Part shown: positions 49,082 through 55,710 of the stretch, piece by piece
Position numbering within the stretch: the first letter of the stretch is position 1
Layout of the letters: every line of letters starts with the position of its first letter
From: CAYFHQ01 sp964342805
Lineage (GTDB): Bacteria > Bacillota > Clostridia > Peptostreptococcales > Acidaminobacteraceae
Length of the DNA: 64,000 nt
Reading direction: 5' to 3'
Assembly: GCA_964342805.1 (NCBI GenBank)
Contig: CAYFHQ010000010.1
Span: 7,828-71,827, forward strand
Program-made: the position numbers and the translations under genes
The notes under the pieces: generated by a model
Told to the model about the DNA's origin: nothing
The model's input: the letters and a program-made list of their open reading frames with translations, nothing else
Database searches by the model: none

Positions 49082-50371
49082 TTAGCCAACTTCGCTAGTG
49101 GTATGAATATGGACCTTACCTGACTGTCCCTTGGACAAGAAGACCCGCTTGGTATGAATGGCCAAGGCAAAAAGTCCAACAGCGGAAACAGCCAAGGGAA
49201 TCCATAGGGGAGCTACGTCCATGACAAGGCCAAAGAGACCTTGTCCCAGGGGCATGGCAGCCATACCAACGGCCATCATGACCGTACCCACTCGGCCCAG
49301 TAGTTCTCTTGGAATAACCGTTTGCATGACGGTGTCAACGGCAATATTCCCGATGGAGACCACAATAATGGCCAGTCCGTTCAAAAGAAGCATGAGTAAA
49401 AATTTAGTGGTGAAGCCGTAAATCACAAGGGTGAAACTACCCAGCAGGGCACCTATGATCCCAACCATAATAAAGGGTTGGGCCAAAATGTCGTAGTAGA
49501 CGATTTTTTCAACTGACATCTTTTTGGATATGAAAGAACCCAGGAGGGGTGACACCAAGGACGCTGCCAGTATGACAGACTCAAAGATCCCAAAATGGAT
49601 GTCAGATATGAGCATGTCCACCTTGAGGATGTAGGGCATGGCTACTGAATACACTGGGGCAATGGTGAAGTTAAAGACAAGGCTGATTAACATGATATTC
49701 AGCAAAAAGCTATTGTCCTTTACAAAACGTACCCCTTCTACAAAGTCTTCTTTAAAAGCCTGAACCGTCATTTCCGAACGCTTCTTGACCACCTTAGGCA
49801 GGTCGATGAACATTTCCGAAATGGCTGATAGGAAAAAGCTCACTGCGTTGATTGTCATGATGGTACCAATGCTGGCAAAACCCATGAGCAGGCCAGCGAC
49901 AATGGGCGAAACAATCTTTGCAAAGGTCAGCAGGGTGCGGTTGATAGAGTTGGCGTCATACAAGTCCTCTTTGGAGATAATAGTAGGAATCACCGTCGAT
50001 AGGGCCGGGCCAAAAATGACACCCACTAGGGAGAGAGAGAGGACCATGAAATAGACCTGCCAGAGTTCCAGACGCCCATTGTACATGGCATAGGCACTCA
50101 TGGAACCCACCAGCAAGGCACTAAACAAGTCGGAATAGACCATGATCTTCTTTCTATCAAACCAGTCGACTAAAACACCTGCAAAGGGACCCAGGACCAA
50201 TTCCGGTATGGCCCCGAGTATGAGTATGCTGGCAAACAGGGTCGATGATTTATACTCATTGAGCACATACAGGGACAGGGCAAATGTCTGCATGCTGCTT
50301 CCGAGTAAAGAGACAAATTTCCCTTGCATGAGTAGCAAGAAGTTTCTTTGTTTTAGCAAACTGAGTTTCAT
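49082..50371 (-). CDS. MFS exporter of the RiPP-like locus (paralogue 2)
   Basis: This 429-residue, 12-helix MFS protein is of the MefA-like type. The N-terminus LLKQRNFLLLMQGKFVSLLG and loop motif AGVLVDWFDRKKIM are present. It aligns over its full length with the stand-alone pump at 39492-40778, from which or with which it was probably duplicated. It is the last gene of the radical SAM operon, 38 bases after the enzyme gene, with AAGGAGCGTCTT before ATG. The likely job is export of, or self-protection against, the modified peptide; RiPP loci more often use ABC exporters, so this is inference from position. Confidence 0.85.
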   Translation of the reverse strand: MKLSLLKQRNFLLLMQGKFVSLLGSSMQTFALSLYVLNEYKSSTLFASILILGAIPELVLGPFAGVLVDWFDRKKIMVYSDLFSALLVGSMSAYAMYNGRLELWQVYFMVLSLSLVGVIFGPALSTVIPTIISKEDLYDANSINRTLLTFAKIVSPIVAGLLMGFASIGTIMTINAVSFFLSAISEMFIDLPKVVKKRSEMTVQAFKEDFVEGVRFVKDNSFLLNIMLISLVFNFTIAPVYSVAMPYILKVDMLISDIHFGIFESVILAASLVSPLLGSFISKKMSVEKIVYYDILAQPFIMVGIIGALLGSFTLVIYGFTTKFLLMLLLNGLAIIVVSIGNIAVDTVMQTVIPRELLGRVGTVMMAVGMAAMPLGQGLFGLVMDVAPLWIPLAVSAVGLFALAIHTKRVFLSKGQSGKVHIHTTSEVG

Positions 50372-50409
50372 AAGACGCTCCTTCTAACAGGTATCCCACC
50401 GCTTTATTC

Positions 50410-51681
50410 TTATTGAATAACTTGCTCTCTTTGGTCATGGTAGTAATGAATTAAGGCTCTTTCTTGAGGACTCATGCCGTCGGAAAGATTGTTTAGGCAC
50501 TTTTCATTGTTCCTCATTTGCTCCATAATGCAGCTACCCGCACAAATGGGTAGACTGGTGCAATTCTGACAGGCCTTGTTATCCACAGCACTGGTATGAA
50601 GCCGACTATAAAAGGCTCCACGATTGGTAATCTGAGGTTTTCCATCACTTGAGATTTTCCCGATCACCTTGTCGTCTGTCATGTCAAAGGAGCAAAAGAG
50701 GATGTTTCCGTCTGGATCAATGGTATAGCCATGTTTATAGTTGACTTCACAAACCGCATAGCTATTCTTGGTTCTTCTATAGGAATAGCCCTTTTCAATG
50801 GCCAGCTTATATAGTGAATAGAAGCTGATGTTGTCTTTTGATTGGTGCAGGTTGCCAATACTCACTATGACATTGTCCCGATATTGAGGTTCTATATAGT
50901 CCATGACTTCCTCAACTTGTTTGAGGTTAGTCGGGTCAACATTCATTCTGTAGGTTAACTGAATTCCATTTTTCACGACCCACTGGATCCCACTCATGAT
51001 CCGTTCATAGGTCCCACCACCGTCAAAGCGAATCCGTCGTTGATCGTGGATGGTTTTAGGTCCATCAATGGTGATCTGCATGGCATTGACGCCTGCTTCT
51101 ACATATTGATGCACCCGGTCCTCCGTTAACAAATAACCATTGGTTGTCACGTGGACGTTTAAATATACGTCATTGTCGTCGCATATTTGCTTAATTTCCC
51201 GGGTCATTTCTATCACTCGGTCAAATTCTAGGGAGGGTTCTCCACCAAACCAGGATAGGTTAATGGCATCTACTCGCTTGACATAATTCTTTATAAAAGA
51301 AATGATTTTGTCCCGGGTCTCGTCGGTGAATGAGGAGGAGTAGTTGTCTTGATAACAGTAGGTGCAGTTCAGATTACACCCCATTGTTGGCAGAAGCATT
51401 AAGGTAAGCACACGGTCATTAAACCGCTGCTCATTTTCCTTATAACGTATGTAATCCAGCTCATTGTCTGTATTTTGAATGGCGCACTTGGACTGGATAA
51501 CTTGAACGAGGTAATCCACTTCATCTTTGTCCCATGTTTTTCTGTTCAAGTCTGCCATTATATGATCGAGTTTGTACTGGTCCGCTGTGGGATAAACAAA
51601 GTACTTTCTATGGAGCAAGTTATACATCATTGACTGGCCACTTCCCAAATCAACAGTTGTATTGAATCTTGATGATTTCAT
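50410..51681 (-). CDS. radical SAM/SPASM peptide maturase
   Basis: This is a 423-residue radical SAM enzyme. About 95 N-terminal residues (a possible peptide-binding part) precede the cluster motif at Cys102, Cys106 and Cys109 (MGCNLNCTYCYQD, CX3CX2C). Next come SWFGGEPSLEFD (the GGE motif), HVTTNGYLLT, ITIDGPKTIHDQRR and a SPASM region. The SPASM region has Cys in YAVCEVNYKHG, NILFCSFDMTD, ACQNCTSLPICAGSC and EKCLNNLSDG for auxiliary clusters. Proteins of this build install thioether or C-C links in RiPP precursors, as AlbA does in subtilosin. The neighbouring 67-aa Cys peptide is the likely substrate. The start has GAGGGGGAACC before ATG. Confidence 0.92.
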   Translation of the reverse strand: MKSSRFNTTVDLGSGQSMMYNLLHRKYFVYPTADQYKLDHIMADLNRKTWDKDEVDYLVQVIQSKCAIQNTDNELDYIRYKENEQRFNDRVLTLMLLPTMGCNLNCTYCYQDNYSSSFTDETRDKIISFIKNYVKRVDAINLSWFGGEPSLEFDRVIEMTREIKQICDDNDVYLNVHVTTNGYLLTEDRVHQYVEAGVNAMQITIDGPKTIHDQRRIRFDGGGTYERIMSGIQWVVKNGIQLTYRMNVDPTNLKQVEEVMDYIEPQYRDNVIVSIGNLHQSKDNISFYSLYKLAIEKGYSYRRTKNSYAVCEVNYKHGYTIDPDGNILFCSFDMTDDKVIGKISSDGKPQITNRGAFYSRLHTSAVDNKACQNCTSLPICAGSCIMEQMRNNEKCLNNLSDGMSPQERALIHYYHDQREQVIQ

Positions 51682-51699
51682 GGTTCCCCCTCATTGGAA

Positions 51700-51731
51700 A
51701 ATGAATGTGAAGCAAGGGCTTCACATTCATT
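51700..51731 (-). terminator. strong hairpin between precursor and maturase genes (attenuator)
   Basis: AATGAATGTGAAGC pairs perfectly with GCTTCACATTCATT (14 bp, 4-nt loop). On the minus strand it is followed by only TTTTCC, so partial read-through into the maturase gene is expected, with more precursor than enzyme. Confidence 0.75.
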
Positions 51732-51787
51732 CTCATTAGATAAACACATCTTATTGATAGACAGCTCACTATAAGAAGACTTCCTTC

Positions 51788-51991
51788 TTACAGACCGTTT
51801 TCCAGTTCACTTGCGTTACAGCAGCTAATGCCTTTTGCCCATGCAGAAGCTGTTTCGTCGTCACAGAACAGTTCAAGACCTTCATTTAGTGCATTGGCAA
51901 GTTCTTCAGACTCGATAACAACTTTGCCGTCGATTACTGAGTAACAATCTTTGTTTAGAGCCGTCATTTGATCTTTTTTAGTGTTTTCCAT
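51788..51991 (-). CDS. putative RiPP precursor peptide, 67 aa, four cysteines
   Basis: This small gene lies directly upstream of the radical SAM gene, with a TATGGAGGGTAAAATCA site before ATG. The N-terminal half is hydrophilic and acidic (KVVIESEELANALNEGLE), like a leader that binds the enzyme. Cys occur at residues 16, 43, 57 and 58, in DKDCYS-like, LELFCDDE and GISCCNASELENGL contexts. The C-terminal SAWAKGISCCNASELENGL (residues 49-67) is a likely core with Cys and Asn/Ser acceptors. There is no Nif11 or double-glycine leader and no signal peptide. I do not recognise the family. Hairpins lie on both sides of the gene. Confidence 0.75.
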   Translation of the reverse strand: MENTKKDQMTALNKDCYSVIDGKVVIESEELANALNEGLELFCDDETASAWAKGISCCNASELENGL

Positions 51992-52047
51992 TGATTTTAC
52001 CCTCCATAAGGTTCATAATAAAAATATACAAATTATGCATCACATCG

Positions 52048-52071
52048 AATGAGCACTGGCGGGTGCTCATT
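52048..52071 (-). promoter_or_regulatory. hairpin between the two small peptide genes
   Basis: AATGAGCAC pairs with GTGCTCATT (9 bp, 6-nt loop). The stop codon of the 44-aa gene lies in its first arm. On the minus strand no T-run follows, so it may stabilise or separate the two messages. Confidence 0.5.
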
Positions 52072-52201
52072 TTTTGGGTCTAATTCGCCCCAAAATCTCG
52101 TAGCCGATTCCCGGCATGTCTTCAGAACGGTCCACTTGGGCCTGTTCTTCCGTTACGGACACCTTAGCTTCCTTGTCCGTCTTTTTCTTTTTTTCCTTCA
52201 C
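52067..52201 (-). CDS. 44-aa lysine-rich peptide, candidate second precursor or signal
   Basis: GTG 52201 has AAAGGAGAGGGACA in front; an ATG at 52218 in that site leads to a stop after six codons, so GTG is the start. The N-terminus is very basic (KEKKKKTDKEAK) and the middle acidic (TEEQAQVDRSED). The last 17 residues are compact and partly hydrophobic (MPGIGYEILGRIRPKK), as would suit a core peptide with Tyr, Ile and Arg. No Cys and no signal peptide are present. It lies between the winged-helix gene and the Cys peptide gene, in the same direction. It may be a second substrate of the radical SAM enzyme, or a small regulatory protein. Confidence 0.55.
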   Translation of the reverse strand: MKEKKKKTDKEAKVSVTEEQAQVDRSEDMPGIGYEILGRIRPKK

Positions 52202-52240
52202 TGTCCCTCTCCTTTCATGTGGTTATCTATCAATCAATTG

Positions 52241-52807
52241 CTACCTTGGTTCATAGGGAGCAAATACATTGATCATGCTATAGGTTGTTTTTGCTGTTTC
52301 ATCCTCCAGCTGCTGATACCGACTAAAGAGTTCGTCCAGTTCTTGTTTGAACTGCTTCATTTCTTCATCGTTGGCCTTAATAAAGTAGGCTTTGATCTTG
52401 TAAGGCTTGTCCCGATAGTTCTTAATATCCTTAATGATCTCATGGGTCATATTGGAGAAATGCTTGGCTGACATATCAACCTGAACATCGTTCTTCCTTT
52501 GTTCATTTTCACCCTTCAAGTAGTTGAGGATATCAATGTTATTGGAGGCCAACCGGTAGGTTTGCTGTAGCTTTCCTTCTTGAATTCGACTGGTATTAAT
52601 CTCAACCAGACCCTTGTCTTCAAGCCGTTTCAAATATAGTTTGATCGAATACACAGGTGTTTTTAATTCCTCAGCCAATTGTCTAGCTGACTTTGGCGTG
52701 AATAACAAGGCAATGAGGACGTCGAGGGCTTTCCCATTCACGATGTCATCGCTTAGCTCACTCTCATTGATGAGTGACATATCATATATGCAAGGTAATT
52801 CAGACAT
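52241..52807 (-). CDS. winged-helix (ArsR-like) regulator in RiPP-like locus
   Basis: This is a 188-residue protein from ATG 52807, chosen because AGGGGGGAAAAC precedes it; an earlier ATG at 52831 lies inside the peptidase gene. The N-terminal winged helix spans about residues 20-85 (ALDVLIALLFTPKSARQLAEEL, then VYSIKLYLKRLEDKGLVEIN). The C-terminal part is helical and charged (SNMTHEIIKDIKNYRD; EEMKQFKQELDELFSRYQQLE), as in ArsR-like proteins with a dimerising tail. No metal-binding Cys pattern is seen. It lies 10 bases after the M16 gene and so is part of the operon; it may adjust expression of the peptide genes that follow. Confidence 0.75.
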   Translation of the reverse strand: MSELPCIYDMSLINESELSDDIVNGKALDVLIALLFTPKSARQLAEELKTPVYSIKLYLKRLEDKGLVEINTSRIQEGKLQQTYRLASNNIDILNYLKGENEQRKNDVQVDMSAKHFSNMTHEIIKDIKNYRDKPYKIKAYFIKANDEEMKQFKQELDELFSRYQQLEDETAKTTYSMINVFAPYEPR

Positions 52808-52817
52808 GTTTTCCCCC

Positions 52818-54089
52818 CTACGCGATCTCAAATGCTTCCATGACCTGATCGATGTCCAGGTTGCCGATTGCAGCTATGCCGGCCCCTTCTTCCGTACAGG
52901 TACTACGAAAACTCTCGTGAATATCGTCCTTGTGTATTCGGTGTATACTTCTAAGCTCCTCTTCTAAGGAAAAGAACTTGCCATAAACAGCGTTCTTTCC
53001 AAGAAAGAGAAGGTGGGTCGCAATATCGCTAAGTTCCAGGCGACGCGATGTTTCTAACTTTCTTTTGGCCATGGCGATCTCGTCATCGGTAAATCCATTC
53101 TTTCTAACGTCTACGATTTCATTGGCAATGAGTTGGGCTGCCCGTTGGGCATTTTCAGGTGAACAGACCAGCATCATGCCGAAGGTTCCACACTGTTCAT
53201 AAAAGTTCACAAAACTCCCTACCGTATAGGCCAAGCCATGGTCATACCGGATTGTTTTCATTAGCCTGGACTGCATACTGGTGTCTCCAATGATATTGGA
53301 CATGACACGGACTGCATTGCGGCTGGTGGACACATAGGACGGAGACCGAAAGGCAAATGAAATGGCCGCACTTTTAGCGGACTCATTGGGATTGAGATAA
53401 ATCCCAGGTTCTTCAGTAATAGCCGTTTGTCCACTGATGGTCTGTTGGTCCTTCCAACTTCGAAAGGCCTTGTAGACCAGTTCCAGGGTCAGATCATAGT
53501 CGATGTCACCGACAACAACCAGGACGGCATTGTCAGGGTTATAGGACGCTTGGATCACTTCTTGGAGTTGGTCCAACTTGGCTTCCCGGATATTTTCCAC
53601 GCTACCTACAATTGTTCTTCCGACACCATCGGCGCCGTACAAGGCTTGAGAGCTCCTCTCCCTGATCTGATTGAATGACGAGTAAAAGGACACAGCCTCT
53701 TGTGTAACAACCTGCTTTTCATTTTCGAATATGCCTTCTGCAATGTCCGCAGAGGGCAAGAGCATGGAAGCCAGGGTTTCAATACTCATTTGTAGGGTGT
53801 CCGCCAAGCCGGTGATATAGTAGTACGTATATTCCTTGGTGGTCCCTGCATTCATTGAGACACCCTTTTTGTAAACTTTATTCACATTTTCTTGATACTT
53901 GTTTTTTTCAGTGTTGTCCTTGTTGATCATTAAGTGTTCAATGAAGTGGGAATAGCCACTGGTTTCAGCTGATTCATGCTTGCTTCCCTGCTTTACCCAG
54001 ACCCCACTACCAATCATTTTGCACCCTGGTATCTTATGTAAAACAACTTGAAGTCCGTTTTCCAAGTAGGAAGAGAGGATCGTGTACAT
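52818..54089 (-). CDS. M16-family zinc peptidase, likely RiPP leader protease
   Basis: This is a 423-residue M16 peptidase. The inverted zinc motif is His48-Phe-Ile-Glu51-His52 (GYSHFIEHLMIN), and the third ligand lies about 75 residues later in NEKQVVTQEAV. The C-terminal half shows the non-catalytic M16 domain with a Tyr-Arg-like YDHGLAYTVGSF segment. A single M16 unit of this size works as a dimer. M16 peptidases accompany radical SAM enzymes in the subtilosin (AlbE/AlbF) and PQQ pathways, where they remove leaders, which fits this place. No signal peptide is seen. It starts 13 bases after the exported 48-aa propeptide gene, so it might also process that peptide. Confidence 0.88.
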   Translation of the reverse strand: MYTILSSYLENGLQVVLHKIPGCKMIGSGVWVKQGSKHESAETSGYSHFIEHLMINKDNTEKNKYQENVNKVYKKGVSMNAGTTKEYTYYYITGLADTLQMSIETLASMLLPSADIAEGIFENEKQVVTQEAVSFYSSFNQIRERSSQALYGADGVGRTIVGSVENIREAKLDQLQEVIQASYNPDNAVLVVVGDIDYDLTLELVYKAFRSWKDQQTISGQTAITEEPGIYLNPNESAKSAAISFAFRSPSYVSTSRNAVRVMSNIIGDTSMQSRLMKTIRYDHGLAYTVGSFVNFYEQCGTFGMMLVCSPENAQRAAQLIANEIVDVRKNGFTDDEIAMAKRKLETSRRLELSDIATHLLFLGKNAVYGKFFSLEEELRSIHRIHKDDIHESFRSTCTEEGAGIAAIGNLDIDQVMEAFEIA

Positions 54090-54102
54090 TATGAAATGCC
54101 TG

Positions 54103-54249
54103 CTAAACCAAGTCTGTTACAGGAATTGTACCCGTCGGATTGGTCCTTGGAGGTAATTTTCCATCTGCAGTTTGATTCCCAACCATACCACCTGTAGCCA
54201 TAAGAAGTACTACCAGTCCTACCAATGCCAAACTTACTAACTTTTTCAT
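54103..54249 (-). CDS. exported 48-aa propeptide, candidate signal for the adjacent TPR regulator
   Basis: ATG 54249 follows AAAGGAGGAAGGT. The N-terminus is a clear Sec signal peptide (MKKLVSLALVGLVVLLMATG). The remaining 25-28 residues are polar and proline-rich and end in PTGTIPVTDLV. This is the build of PapR, NprX and Phr precursors: a short secreted peptide whose C-terminal 5-8 residues re-enter the cell and bind a TPR regulator. The gene is divergent from exactly such a regulator (137 bases between starts) and is the first gene of the RiPP-like operon. Its promoter is near-perfect. The sequence itself shows no relation to known signals. Confidence 0.7.
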   Translation of the reverse strand: MKKLVSLALVGLVVLLMATGGMVGNQTADGKLPPRTNPTGTIPVTDLV

Positions 54250-54287
54250 ACCTTCCTCCTTTTGTTTTGTTAACTATCTTCACATTT

Positions 54288-54317
54288 ATTATAAAACCAC
54301 TGGATTTAGATTGTCAA
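54288..54317 (-). promoter_or_regulatory. promoter of the RiPP-like operon
   Basis: TTGACA (54312-54317) and TATAAT (54288-54293) on the minus strand are 18 bp apart, both perfect. Confidence 0.85.
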
Positions 54318-54336
54318 TAAGGAATTTTACACTATT

Positions 54337-54366
54337 TGTGATATAATCGTGTTAATAATAATCACA
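54337..54366. promoter_or_regulatory. dyad and -10 box before the TPR regulator gene
   Basis: TGTGAT (54337-54342) and ATCACA (54361-54366) are mirror arms around a 18-bp gap. A perfect plus-strand TATAAT lies at 54342-54347. It may be the regulator's own binding site. Confidence 0.35.
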
Positions 54367-54385
54367 TTAGTCTAGGGAGCAAATT

Positions 54386-55639
54386 ATGCAACTCACTTTA
54401 GGAAACAAGATCAAGCAGTTACGCAAGGAAAAACGACTTACCCAAGGAGAACTTGCAGGTGAAGGACTCAGTCGGACCATGCTCAGCAAGCTGGAAAACG
54501 ACCTGGCAAAACCCTCACTGAAAACCATTGAGTACCTGGCCAGCAAACTTTCGGTTCCAGTTGCCTATTTCACAGACGAGGACACCCACCAACACCCCAG
54601 CACTTTTGATAAACAACTTGTACATATCTCTAGAATGCTTAACAAGTCTGAGTATGAGAGTATCTATACCTTTATTGAGGAAACCCTTTCTCAACACGAG
54701 CCGGACGGCAGTGAAGCAGAGGGCGTCCTTTTACTTTTCTTTAGTATTGCCTGCCAAAACACAGGCCGTATGAAAGAGTCCTACCGCTACCTTTTAGAAG
54801 CTAAAACAATACTAGAACAAAATAATTCCTTCTATTATTTAGCGAAAGTGCACCACCACTTAGCCATTTGCTTCTTTGACCGGGGGGACCACGAAAACGA
54901 CGAGGAGCATTCTTTCCTAGCCATCCAGTACTTGAATCAGTCCCTGATTGTTGACACCATTATGGAAATGAACTGCTATTACAATCTGGCCTACGCCCGG
55001 ATGCTGAGGGGTAAGTATGGGGCAGCCATTCTTGCTTTGGAAGAAGCCCTGGAGATTGAAAAAGAAAGAAAAACCCACAGCAGGACTGCAGATATCTATA
55101 TGCTTTTGGGTTACTTGTTTGAAAAGAGCAATGACCACAATAAGTCCATAGACGCCAGCCGTGAAGCCTCCCGCTATTATGGCTTTGAAGGCAACCGAAA
55201 AATGCAGTTTCGATCCCTCGGTAACCTAGCCAACGTCTTCACTAAGACTAAGCAGTATGCCAAGGCAGTTCCCATTTACAAGGCCATCTTCAATTATGAA
55301 CTCAACCATGGGACAGAACAGAGTATCAGTGAGTCTGCCAACGAATTGGTCTTGTGCATGTACATGAACAACCCAGAAGACGACCCAACCCCCTATTATT
55401 CCAGGGTCATTCCTTCACTACTCTCTGAACGAGACCAACAGTTTTCAAGCTTTGGACAGGCTTGGCTCCATTTCCAAAACGGTCAATTCGCTGACGCAAT
55501 CACAATTTTAGAACCCTTCTTACACTACGACGAAAACCACCTACAATACATCGGTGGAAAACTCTTGACCGCCTGCTATTCCAGTGCTGAAAACTACAAA
55601 AAGGCCTTTGAAGTCCTCAGTATGATTGACTCACTCTAA
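54386..55639 (+). CDS. HTH-TPR regulator, RRNPP family (NprR/PlcR-like)
   Basis: Residues about 6-62 are an XRE-type helix-turn-helix (NKIKQLRKEKRLTQGELA, then LSRTMLSKLENDLAKPSLKT). The rest, to residue 417, is a set of about eight TPR-like helix pairs (for example NTGRMKESYRYLLEAKTIL, YGAAILALEEALEIEKE, KQYAKAVPIYKAIFNYEL). The length is close to NprR (about 423) and longer than PlcR (about 285). Such proteins are switched by short secreted peptides that are imported again. The divergent 48-aa propeptide gene is the likely partner, and the RiPP-like operon the likely target. ATG 54386 follows TAGGGAGCAAATT. Confidence 0.88.
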   Translation: MQLTLGNKIKQLRKEKRLTQGELAGEGLSRTMLSKLENDLAKPSLKTIEYLASKLSVPVAYFTDEDTHQHPSTFDKQLVHISRMLNKSEYESIYTFIEETLSQHEPDGSEAEGVLLLFFSIACQNTGRMKESYRYLLEAKTILEQNNSFYYLAKVHHHLAICFFDRGDHENDEEHSFLAIQYLNQSLIVDTIMEMNCYYNLAYARMLRGKYGAAILALEEALEIEKERKTHSRTADIYMLLGYLFEKSNDHNKSIDASREASRYYGFEGNRKMQFRSLGNLANVFTKTKQYAKAVPIYKAIFNYELNHGTEQSISESANELVLCMYMNNPEDDPTPYYSRVIPSLLSERDQQFSSFGQAWLHFQNGQFADAITILEPFLHYDENHLQYIGGKLLTACYSSAENYKKAFEVLSMIDSL

Positions 55640-55643
55640 TAAA

Positions 55644-55686
55644 AAAGAGGTTGCTACAGAAGATTCAATTCTGTAACAACCTCTTT
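55644..55686. terminator. bidirectional terminator between regulator and helicase genes
   Basis: AAAGAGGTTG-C-TACAGAA pairs with TTCTGTA-A-CAACCTCTTT around a 7-nt loop, with one internal mismatch. Confidence 0.82.
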
Positions 55687-55710
55687 TCATTTATCATCTA
55701 TCTGACGGGC

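Noticed and set aside
54089..54283. 64-codon minus-strand frame over the propeptide gene
   Set aside because: It is a different frame of the 48-aa propeptide gene. It lacks a good start signal and its translation looks random (many Ser, Lys, Tyr, Trp), whereas the chosen frame has a ribosome site and signal peptide.
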